Of a stretch of DNA of 6,355 nt, positions 1 through 6,170 are shown piece by piece. The position numbers were made by a program, and so were the translations under genes. Origin of the DNA: CAZQKL01 sp964593895 [NCBI: uncultured bacterium] (GTDB taxonomy: Bacteria; DYJV01); assembly GCA_964593895.1 (NCBI GenBank), contig CAZQKL010000105.1, forward strand, positions 1 through 6,355, read 5' to 3'. The stretch's first letter is position 1, and every line of letters begins with the position of its first letter. Under the pieces are notes generated by a model, which saw nothing but the letters and a program-made list of their open reading frames with translations, did not search any database and was not told the DNA's origin.

Positions 1-25
1 ATATCTGAATTCCTGTTAAACCCAT
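1..25 (-). CDS. acsC: Corrinoid iron-sulfur protein large subunit, N-terminal start only (partial)
   Basis: Only the first eight codons are inside the window, reading M-G-L-T-G-I-Q-I before the frame leaves at base 1. The start is supported by a very strong purine-rich ribosome binding site just upstream. The pattern M-x-L-T-G-[LI]-[EQ]-I is how AcsC proteins of acetogens begin, just ahead of the cysteine motif that binds their [4Fe-4S] cluster; that motif would lie outside this window. AcsC pairs with AcsD to hold the corrinoid cofactor that carries the methyl group to acetyl-CoA synthase. The family assignment rests on eight residues plus the context (acsD and acsB directly upstream on the same strand), so it is an inference, though a well-supported one. 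That a gene starts here is more certain than its identity. Confidence 0.7.
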
Positions 26-27
26 TT

Positions 28-38
28 CTCCTCTCCTT
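28..38 (-). promoter_or_regulatory. Ribosome binding site of the acsC-like gene
   Basis: On the minus strand this reads AAGGAGAGGAG, followed by AA and the ATG at 25. It holds two overlapping Shine-Dalgarno-like cores, AAGGAG and GAGGAG; the first lies at standard spacing (7 bases) and the second very close to the ATG. It fixes the start of the partial gene at the left edge. Confidence 0.8.
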
Positions 39-57
39 TTTGTTTTTTTATAAAATT

Positions 58-80
58 AACAGGGGGATTATCCCCCTGTT
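58..80. terminator. Strong intercistronic hairpin between acsB and acsC
   Basis: A perfect 10-bp inverted repeat, AACAGGGGGA (58-67) and TCCCCCTGTT (71-80), encloses a 3-base loop, with five consecutive G-C pairs at its core. It starts 9 bases past the acsB stop codon. In the acsB transcript the stem is followed by AAUUUUAU, only a modest U-run. On the opposite strand it is followed by TTTTTCT, a better terminator tail, but no rightward gene is seen here to need one. Because acsC begins 33 bases after the stem in the same direction, likely roles are partial termination after acsB or protection of the acsB mRNA 3' end after processing. The structure is plain in the sequence; the role is inferred. 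Confidence 0.6.
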
Positions 81-88
81 TTTCTACA

Positions 89-2311
89 TTACATTAATGG
101 TTCCATTTCTAATGCTGGATGTCCAACTTTTTGCATAAATTCATACAATTCTTCTTCTGTTGTGCAATCTTCTTCTGTGGCAATTTTATCTACAAGGTCA
201 GGAACTCCTTCCTCTTCACATCTTTTCTTTAATCCATTTTCAATCAAGAATTCTTTTAATGCTTTTGGAAGCCATGCAAGTCTCTTAAGACCACCTTCTG
301 CTAATATAAATTTTCTTGATAAAATGTAAAGCTTTGAAATTCCAACAAATCCTGGTGTTTGAACTCCACCACCAACAGTTCCAGCAAGTGTTGAAAATCT
401 CATTCCACAAGGAGTATCACCTGTGTAATCTCTGTCAACAACCATTACTGCATTACACATTGGTAATACTACTGCAATACATTCAAAACAACCGCATGAT
501 GTCATTGGGTTATCCATAATTGAATATGCACATGCATATTCAATAGCATTATGGCTTGCTTGATAGATAAATTCATCAACATTTTTCCATCTTCCTTTAA
601 TTGGGTCAATAACATCTCCTTTTGGAATTGGCTGATTTGGACCTGTTGGATTTATTTCGTAAGATGCTTTACAATCTAACATGTTGTATGCACCGCAAAG
701 TCCTGGTCTTTCAGGAGTTACAACACATACATGGTTAGGAGCAAATGACTGACATAATGTACATGAATAGTAAGTATCCACTTCTTCATCTTTCATTCCA
801 GCAAGTCTTGTATCTCTTTCATGATATACTTTTCTTGCTTTTTCAAGTAATTCTTTTACTTTATCTTCTTCATTATAGATTGTTACCTGAACTTTATCAA
901 TAATTGCACCAAATTCTTGATGCAATTTATCATGAAGAATTTGTCCTATATGTCTGAATTTAAATCCAGCTTCATATGCTTTATCTGAAATTCTCATCCA
1001 TAAAATATCTCTTTGACCTATATGTAAAACTCCTTCAGCTTGGTTAATCAAATGGTGGAATTGTCTTTCAATAATTGGTTCAAAATCTTTTTGAAATTTT
1101 CTTCCAGCAACCTGAACCCAGATAGCAAATGGGATTGTAACTCCTCTTTCAAATTCATCTATCTCTTTTCCAACTACTTCAATTTTTCCATCCTCTACTT
1201 CATTCATATCTTTCATTTCACAGAATTCAAAAGCTGGTGCTTTGGGTCCACCCATTTCAATTCTCATTGCATCTTTAGAAATTCTTTCACCTTCAAATGC
1301 TGGACCATAAGATACTGGAACATCAACTTTTTTAATAACAATTTTAAGTCCTCTAACTTCAATTGCCTTAGAAACAATTTTATCAAGAGGAACATTTGAA
1401 ACAACATGTTCGTAAGTACAAACACCGTATGGTAATATTTGTGGAATATCATCATTTGTAATAGTTGGGAAACCGTAATTAATAGCTCCAGCTGCTGCTG
1501 CATACCATTCATCTGTAACTTTTCCCAATGCTAAAACAAATGCGAAAATTCTGTTTTTATTGTAAAGCAATACTTTTCTGTAATCTCCAGGTTTTGCACC
1601 ACCAAAACTCATAGCTGCTCTTGTTGCAAACCCAAGAGCATGAATTGCAGCTGAAGTGTCTTTTCCGAATGGAACAAGTCTTGTATCCCATCCAAGTTGA
1701 ACTCCTGCTTCTTTTAACTGTTCAGCCATATTTACGCCGTTGTTATCAGATGCCATAAATACATACAAATACTTTTCTTGCATTTCTTTTGCAAGTTTAA
1801 CTGCGGTTTCAACATCTGGAGGTGCTCCAACAACTGCTGCGAACCCTGGAGCTGAACCATCAACAAATTCAACTCCTCTTTTTCTCATTATAACATCGTC
1901 TGCTGCTCCAAGCCAGATATTTTCTGATGATGGGTCAATCCATTCAGTTCCACCAGGTAAATATGGACATTTGTCTGGGTCAACATATTTTAATGCTTCT
2001 TCCATATCATAAGCAAAAAGTGTTGCCATTCCTGCATCAAGAGCTGGTCCCAAATATGGAACCCAAAGGTCTTCTGCTGGAAGTTCTGGTAGAAGTTTCT
2101 TACAGTATTCAATTATTGGAAGCATATCACCAAGTTTTTCTACCTTTTTCCCTAAAATTCCATATATTATAGGCAGATAATAAGCTGTATTAGGATAAGC
2201 AACTTCTTTATCTGGACCATATTCCTCTATTGCCTTTTTTATTTTTCCCTCAACTCTTTCCACAATTTTGTGAGCACCTCTTATAGCTGCTGTTGCAATA
2301 ATTTTTGACAT
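89..2311 (-). CDS. acsB: Acetyl-CoA synthase catalytic subunit (CODH/ACS complex, bacterial type)
   Basis: This 740-residue cytoplasmic enzyme makes (or cleaves) acetyl-CoA from a corrinoid-bound methyl group, CO and CoA. The A-cluster ligands are all present: C517, C520, C529 and C539 in a C-x2-C-x8-C-x9-C array for the [4Fe-4S] cluster, and C606-G607-C608 for the distal nickel. These sit 11 residues later than the Moorella thermoacetica ligands (506, 509, 518, 528, 595, 597, from memory), and the protein is 11 residues longer, so alignment without large indels is expected. F523, three residues after the second cysteine, matches the phenylalanine gating the proximal metal. Roughly 1-320 is the N-terminal domain that docks on CO dehydrogenase and is absent from archaeal CdhC; about 321-510 is the middle domain and 511-740 the A-cluster domain. 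The start follows AGGAGGTT at 2317-2324, six bases from the ATG. It lies 44 bases after acsD. No frame damage is seen. Confidence 0.98.
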   Translation of the reverse strand: MSKIIATAAIRGAHKIVERVEGKIKKAIEEYGPDKEVAYPNTAYYLPIIYGILGKKVEKLGDMLPIIEYCKKLLPELPAEDLWVPYLGPALDAGMATLFAYDMEEALKYVDPDKCPYLPGGTEWIDPSSENIWLGAADDVIMRKRGVEFVDGSAPGFAAVVGAPPDVETAVKLAKEMQEKYLYVFMASDNNGVNMAEQLKEAGVQLGWDTRLVPFGKDTSAAIHALGFATRAAMSFGGAKPGDYRKVLLYNKNRIFAFVLALGKVTDEWYAAAAGAINYGFPTITNDDIPQILPYGVCTYEHVVSNVPLDKIVSKAIEVRGLKIVIKKVDVPVSYGPAFEGERISKDAMRIEMGGPKAPAFEFCEMKDMNEVEDGKIEVVGKEIDEFERGVTIPFAIWVQVAGRKFQKDFEPIIERQFHHLINQAEGVLHIGQRDILWMRISDKAYEAGFKFRHIGQILHDKLHQEFGAIIDKVQVTIYNEEDKVKELLEKARKVYHERDTRLAGMKDEEVDTYYSCTLCQSFAPNHVCVVTPERPGLCGAYNMLDCKASYEINPTGPNQPIPKGDVIDPIKGRWKNVDEFIYQASHNAIEYACAYSIMDNPMTSCGCFECIAVVLPMCNAVMVVDRDYTGDTPCGMRFSTLAGTVGGGVQTPGFVGISKLYILSRKFILAEGGLKRLAWLPKALKEFLIENGLKKRCEEEGVPDLVDKIATEEDCTTEEELYEFMQKVGHPALEMEPLM

Positions 2312-2334
2312 AATTTAACCTCCTGGTTTATTTT

Positions 2335-2348
2335 ATGCCTTCTGGCAT
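2335..2348. other. Small stem-loop in the acsD-acsB gap
   Basis: ATGCC and GGCAT form a 5-bp stem around a 4-base loop, 7 bases after the acsD stop codon and ending 10 bases before the acsB ribosome binding site. There is no U-run after it. It is too weak to be called a terminator. It could mark an mRNA processing point or be chance. Confidence 0.3.
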
Positions 2349-2355
2349 TTATTTC

Positions 2356-3309
2356 TTAGCTGTAAAGCTCATTTATTAATTCTTTTACTACTTTAACTGC
2401 AGTTGGATTTCTCATAATTAAAATTGAGCTTCCACTTGCAATAAAATCAATAGCGGTAATTGATTCCATTAAAATTCCTCTAACCGCTTGGTCTCCATAG
2501 GTTGGTTCTTCTTCAATTGTTAACATTGCTTCTCTTGTTTTCCAGCATTCTTTTGCAAGGTCATTAATCATTGGATTTTGCATTTTTTCATCATTCTGAG
2601 CAAGTGCTGCAAGAGAAATTCTTTCCATAACTGAATAGGTATACTCAACTCCATAACCGAGAGAAGCTGAAGTTGGGTCCATTACAACTTTTTCTAAAGG
2701 TAAACCTAAATTTTCAATTAAAATATTTAATTGTTTTGCCAAATTAACATCAATTGATGATTTTGCAGCAACAAGGTGTCCATAACCTATAGCACTTGCA
2801 GCAATTTTTTTGTAATTTCCTTCTTCAGCTGGACCAAAAAGCCAATTTTCATTAGGAAATGCTTCCATTATTGCTGGTAAAACTTCCTGGTCTTTTTCAA
2901 GATTGTTGCTACCCCAGATGATTAATGGCACATCAACAGCTTCTTTAACCTTTTTTACTACTTCAATTGCTTCTTGCGCACTTTTATTTTGAGCATTAGG
3001 GTCTGTGCCAGCAAGTTGAACACATATAAGGTCAGCTCCATATTCAAGGCATTTTTTAGCCCAAGCCCCTGGGTCATTTACAACATCTTTAAAAGGTTCA
3101 AATGCTGCTGGTGGCCAACCTTGAGCTCCTTCTTCTGGAGGCACATCGTATACTTCCATTGCTACAACTGGTTTATTTGGCCATGTGCCTTCAAATGTGC
3201 AAAGAGGCATACAATCGTAACCACCAATTTTTACAGCTTTGTCTCCTTTTCCAATAACAACTTCTCTAACTTTTCCAGAATATTTTTCTTTTGGAATTGT
3301 GAAAGCCAT
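2356..3309 (-). CDS. acsD: Corrinoid iron-sulfur protein small subunit
   Basis: This 317-residue protein is the small subunit of the corrinoid iron-sulfur protein, which takes the methyl group from methyl-tetrahydrofolate (via AcsE) and passes it to the A-cluster of AcsB. Length fits the family (a little over 300 residues). Family features visible are the N-terminal M-A-F-x-I-P-K-E-K-Y-S-G-K-V stretch, E-V-Y-D near 52-55, the D-L-I-C-V-Q-L-A-G-T-D-P segment at 93-104, and V-V-M-D-P-T-S-A-S-L-G-Y-G at 208-220. The alternating strand and helix pattern agrees with the TIM barrel known for AcsD. There are no membrane segments or signal peptide, and it carries no iron-sulfur motif, as expected since the cluster sits in AcsC. 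The start follows AAAGGAGAG at 3315-3323. It lies 28 bases after acsF. Its partner gene appears to be on the far side of acsB, not adjacent. Confidence 0.96.
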   Translation of the reverse strand: MAFTIPKEKYSGKVREVVIGKGDKAVKIGGYDCMPLCTFEGTWPNKPVVAMEVYDVPPEEGAQGWPPAAFEPFKDVVNDPGAWAKKCLEYGADLICVQLAGTDPNAQNKSAQEAIEVVKKVKEAVDVPLIIWGSNNLEKDQEVLPAIMEAFPNENWLFGPAEEGNYKKIAASAIGYGHLVAAKSSIDVNLAKQLNILIENLGLPLEKVVMDPTSASLGYGVEYTYSVMERISLAALAQNDEKMQNPMINDLAKECWKTREAMLTIEEEPTYGDQAVRGILMESITAIDFIASGSSILIMRNPTAVKVVKELINELYS

Positions 3310-3337
3310 GGTTTCTCTCCTTTCTTTTTATTTTAAA

Positions 3338-4081
3338 TTAAAAAATTTTTGCTAAAAAATTAAATAGCTTTTTCAACAATTCAGAATCATTTGGAATATT
3401 ATAAATTGGCTTACCTTCATTGTCAAATTCTGTAATATATTTATCTTCAGGTAAAATTAATGAAACTTCTATATTATTATCATTCAAAAATTTTTCCGCT
3501 TCCTTATCTATTCCATTTTTAGCTCTATTTATAATAACATAATAATTTCCAATGTTTAGCTTTAAACTTTTTGAAAGGTCAATTATTCTTTTTACAGTGT
3601 TTACACTCCTTCTTGAAGGGTCAGAAACAATAAAGAAATGGTCAACATCTTTTGTAAGTAATCTGCTCATATGTTCCATGCCAGCCTCATTATCCATAAC
3701 AATATAATCGTAATTGTCAAGTAAAATATCTATATATTTTTTGCAGAGAGTATTTGCAGCACAATAGCAACCTTGACCTTCTGGTGTGCCCATTACTATT
3801 AAATCAAATCCATCTGCTTCAGTTAAACATTCCTGAACTTTATACTCAATAAAAGTTTCTTTTGGCATTCCTGTTGGAACATTTGTTTTCATAAGTTCCC
3901 TTGTGTTACCAATTGTTTCTCTAACTTCAACTCCTAAAACCTCATTTAGGTTTGAATTTGTATCTGCATCAACTGCAAGTATCCTTCCCTTTTTATTTTC
4001 CACAAGATATCTAATAATAAAACCTGTAATTGTTGTTTTACCAACTCCACCTTTTCCTGCTACAGCTATTTTAACTGCCAT
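3338..4081 (-). CDS. acsF: CooC-family ATPase, probable AcsF nickel-insertion factor for acetyl-CoA synthase
   Basis: This 247-residue soluble P-loop ATPase belongs to the MinD/CooC (SIMIBI) group. The deviant Walker A motif G-K-G-G-V-G-K-T-T spans 9-17, with signature lysine K10 and P-loop lysine K15. D38 and D40 lie in a V-D-A-D-T-N-S-N-L motif typical of CooC, and a Walker B-like stretch Y-I-V-M-D-N-E-A-G-M-E-H-M occupies 126-138. The C105-x-C107 pair matches the dimer-interface cysteines that bind nickel in CooC1. Family members load nickel into CO dehydrogenase (CooC) or acetyl-CoA synthase (AcsF). Its place between acsV and acsD, with acsB soon after and no CODH gene in view, favours AcsF, but motifs alone do not separate the two. 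The gene overlaps the end of acsV by 11 bases, suggesting translational coupling. C113 is a further nearby cysteine. Confidence 0.9.
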   Translation of the reverse strand: MAVKIAVAGKGGVGKTTITGFIIRYLVENKKGRILAVDADTNSNLNEVLGVEVRETIGNTRELMKTNVPTGMPKETFIEYKVQECLTEADGFDLIVMGTPEGQGCYCAANTLCKKYIDILLDNYDYIVMDNEAGMEHMSRLLTKDVDHFFIVSDPSRRSVNTVKRIIDLSKSLKLNIGNYYVIINRAKNGIDKEAEKFLNDNNIEVSLILPEDKYITEFDNEGKPIYNIPNDSELLKKLFNFLAKIF

Positions 4082-6119
4082 TAAACCTCCTTCTTATTTT
4101 TTGAAGTCTTTTTATTGTTTCTTCTATTTCTTTCATTGTATTTGGGAAAAGACTTGGGTCAGTATGAGGTAAAAAGCAAGCAGCAACAAATTCTTCCATA
4201 AATTTCATATTGTTAGCAAGTTCAATATGAGTCATCATATTTGAAATTCTTTCTGCTTCAATCATTAAATCCTTTGAAAATGCTACAAGTCTTGCCCCCA
4301 TTAATGAAGAATTTCCAACATAAATGAATTTATTCAAATCAACTTCTGGGAATAAACCGATTTTTATTGCTTTTTCAAGATTAATATATTTCCCAAATCC
4401 TCCAGCAATAATTATTCTTTCCACATCATCTAATGTCATTCCAACACTTTCAAGCAAAATTCTACAACCAGCAAATACAGCTCCTTTTGCCCTTAAAAGG
4501 TTATCAATGTCAGCTTCACAAATAGTAATATCCTCATCAATTCCACTGTTTTCTTTCCATACAATCACATATTCATATCCACCTGCTTCTGATAATCTAA
4601 TTCTTGGATGTTTAATTTCTTTATTAAATTTCCCATTTTGAGAAATTATTCCAGCTTTAAACATTTCAGAGATTAATTCTATTAATCCTGAACCGCAAAT
4701 TCCAATAGGTTTTACACCACCAATCGTCATAATCATTGGCTCTAAAGTCTCTGGATTAATCTTTGCCTGTTCTATTGCTCCTGGAGTTGCTCTCATTCCA
4801 TATTTAATTCCACCACCTTCAAAAGCAGGTCCAGCAGAACAAGAAGTGCATACAAGCCAATCTTGATTTCCAAGAACCATCTCTCCATTTGTTCCAATAT
4901 CCATAAAAAGGGTAAGCTCTGGTGACTGGTAAATCCCAGTTGCTAACACTCCAGAAACTATATCTCCACCAACATAGCTTGCAACATTTGGAAATGTATA
5001 AACATAAGTTGAAGGTTTTAAATTTATCCCAACTTGCGGAGCTCTAACTGGTGGAAACAATCTTGCTGTTGGCACATAAGGTTCTTCTCTAATGTATTTG
5101 GGATTAACCCCAAGGAATAATTGGGTCATAGTTGTGTTTCCAGCGGTAACCATAAAAGATATATCATCTCTATCAATTTGAGCCTGTTCAATGCATTTAT
5201 CTAAAATTTCATTAATTGTGTCAGCTGCTGCTTTCTGCAAAATTTTTAAACCATCACCTTTTATTGCATAAACTATTCTGGTAATTACATCTTCACCGTA
5301 ACTTACCTGTTTATTATAAATTGAGTGCTCAGCTTTTACACTGCCCTTTCCAATAGAAACTTCTTCTATTCCATCGCTTAAAAGGTCACATACATTTAAA
5401 TCAATAATTTGACCAGAAACTCCAGTTGTTCCAATATCTACTACAAAAGCATAATTCTGTGCCCCTTTTTTCCCATCAACTACATCAATTACCTTATATC
5501 TATTTTCAATTGAAACAATTGTTAAAACAATCTTCCAGTTACTTTCTCTTAAAAGAGTTGGGAGTTTTTTTACAACTTCAAAATCAAACGTAACATTCTC
5601 AATATTATATTGCTTTTTTAAGGTTCTTACAATTCTATCAACATCATTAATATTATCGTCCATTGTTGGAGGTTCAAGGGGGAGATAAACTTTAAATACA
5701 GTTGGGTTTAATTTATATGAAGGAATTAGATGCTCAATTTTTGTTGCACTTAAAACATGTTCAGGTTCTTTTTTAATTTCAAAAACAGAGCTATCAATTT
5801 GAGATTCTTTTGGAATTTCAACTTCAACTTCTCCATAAACTTTTGTTAAACAAGCTAATCTGTAACCTTTATTAATTTCCTCTTTGGTTAATTTTGGGCT
5901 TTTCCCACCTTTTATATTTTCAATTCCCTTTTTAATAATTACTTTGCATTTACCACAAGCACCAATTCCGCCACATGAGGCATTAATATGAACCCCTGCA
6001 GCCATTGCAACTCTTAATAATATTTCTCCTTCCTTAAAAACTTCTACCTCTGTGCCATAAGGCTGAAATTTAATTTTAAACTTACCTTTTGGCTTTTTAA
6101 TCTCTTGTATAGGGTTCAT
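4071..6119 (-). CDS. acsV: Reductive activator of the corrinoid iron-sulfur protein (RACo), ferredoxin-ATPase
   Basis: This 682-residue protein restores the inactive Co(II) form of the corrinoid iron-sulfur protein to Co(I) by ATP-dependent electron transfer. The N-terminal [2Fe-2S] ferredoxin domain (about 13-105) has C49, C55 and C58 (C-x5-C-x2-C) with C90 as fourth ligand. A linker and middle region follows (about 106-222), including the family-type L-E-P-P-T-M-D-D-N at 148-156. The C-terminal ASKHA ATPase part (about 223-682, DUF4445-type) shows phosphate-loop-like V-V-D-I-G-T-T-G at 226-233, M-D-I-G-T-N-G-E at 406-413 and I-A-G-G-F-G-K at 571-577. It is about 50 residues longer than the roughly 630 I recall for Carboxydothermus RACo. 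The start follows TGAGGT at 6126-6131. Its stop lies inside the acsF start region. Related activators serve other corrinoid methyltransferases, but the acs neighbourhood supports AcsV. Confidence 0.93.
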   Translation of the reverse strand: MNPIQEIKKPKGKFKIKFQPYGTEVEVFKEGEILLRVAMAAGVHINASCGGIGACGKCKVIIKKGIENIKGGKSPKLTKEEINKGYRLACLTKVYGEVEVEIPKESQIDSSVFEIKKEPEHVLSATKIEHLIPSYKLNPTVFKVYLPLEPPTMDDNINDVDRIVRTLKKQYNIENVTFDFEVVKKLPTLLRESNWKIVLTIVSIENRYKVIDVVDGKKGAQNYAFVVDIGTTGVSGQIIDLNVCDLLSDGIEEVSIGKGSVKAEHSIYNKQVSYGEDVITRIVYAIKGDGLKILQKAAADTINEILDKCIEQAQIDRDDISFMVTAGNTTMTQLFLGVNPKYIREEPYVPTARLFPPVRAPQVGINLKPSTYVYTFPNVASYVGGDIVSGVLATGIYQSPELTLFMDIGTNGEMVLGNQDWLVCTSCSAGPAFEGGGIKYGMRATPGAIEQAKINPETLEPMIMTIGGVKPIGICGSGLIELISEMFKAGIISQNGKFNKEIKHPRIRLSEAGGYEYVIVWKENSGIDEDITICEADIDNLLRAKGAVFAGCRILLESVGMTLDDVERIIIAGGFGKYINLEKAIKIGLFPEVDLNKFIYVGNSSLMGARLVAFSKDLMIEAERISNMMTHIELANNMKFMEEFVAACFLPHTDPSLFPNTMKEIEETIKRLQKIRRRFNGS
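4086..4092 (-). promoter_or_regulatory. acsF ribosome binding site embedded in the acsV coding region
   Basis: On the minus strand this is a perfect AAGGAGG, 4 bases before the acsF ATG at 4081. It lies within the codons for the last arginines of AcsV (the R-R-R-F-N-G-S tail), so those codons serve both the protein and translation initiation of the next gene. It fixes the acsF start and supports coupled translation. Confidence 0.88.
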
Positions 6120-6142
6120 ATTAATACCTCATAAATTTAAGT

Positions 6143-6162
6143 GGGAGAGCAAAAGCTCTCCC
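6143..6162. terminator. Intercistronic hairpin between fhs and acsV
   Basis: GGGAGAGC (6143-6150) and GCTCTCCC (6155-6162) form a perfect 8-bp stem around a 4-base loop, starting 8 bases past the fhs stop codon. In the leftward transcript the loop is UUUU and the stem is followed by ACUUAAAUUUAUGAGGU, which lacks a true U-run and moves straight into the acsV ribosome binding site 11 bases on. Full intrinsic termination therefore looks unlikely. Partial read-through control, or stabilisation of the fhs mRNA 3' end, fits better. No convincing -35/-10 promoter for acsV is seen in the gap. Confidence 0.5.
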
Positions 6163-6170
6163 AAAATTAT

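Noticed and set aside
26-57. Possible promoter for acsC from the A/T-rich TTTTATAA stretch on the minus strand
   Set aside because: A -10-like element occurs by chance in such AT-rich DNA; there is no matching -35 element at correct spacing, and the hairpin lies where one would be.
316-519. Plus-strand open frame of 67 codons opposite acsB
   Set aside because: It lies wholly opposite the conserved A-cluster domain of acsB, has no ribosome binding site and encodes low-complexity, leucine- and glutamine-rich sequence typical of antisense shadows.
1040-1399. Plus-strand open frame of 119 codons opposite acsB
   Set aside because: The product is rich in F, N and S, as expected from reading antisense to lysine- and glutamate-rich AT-biased codons. 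No start signal and no recognisable domain.
1264-1512. Minus-strand open frame of 82 codons within acsB in another frame
   Set aside because: It is fully nested in an intact, conserved gene, and its composition (L, Q, M, K) is that of a frame-shifted reading of acsB.
1740-2172. Two overlapping plus-strand open frames opposite the acsB N-terminal domain
   Set aside because: Both are antisense to a conserved coding region with no ribosome binding site or known domain.
2974-3336. Plus-strand open frame of 120 codons opposite the start of acsD
   Set aside because: Rich in F, S and W from antisense reading; it covers the acsD start and its ribosome binding site, with no start signal of its own.
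3903-4172. Plus-strand open frame opposite the acsF/acsV junction
   Set aside because: Antisense to the Walker A region of acsF; the hydrophobic stretch is a by-product of the opposite strand and not a credible membrane protein.
4324-4641. Plus-strand open frame of 105 codons opposite acsV
   Set aside because: Antisense to the conserved ATPase domain of acsV, with no start signal or recognisable domain.
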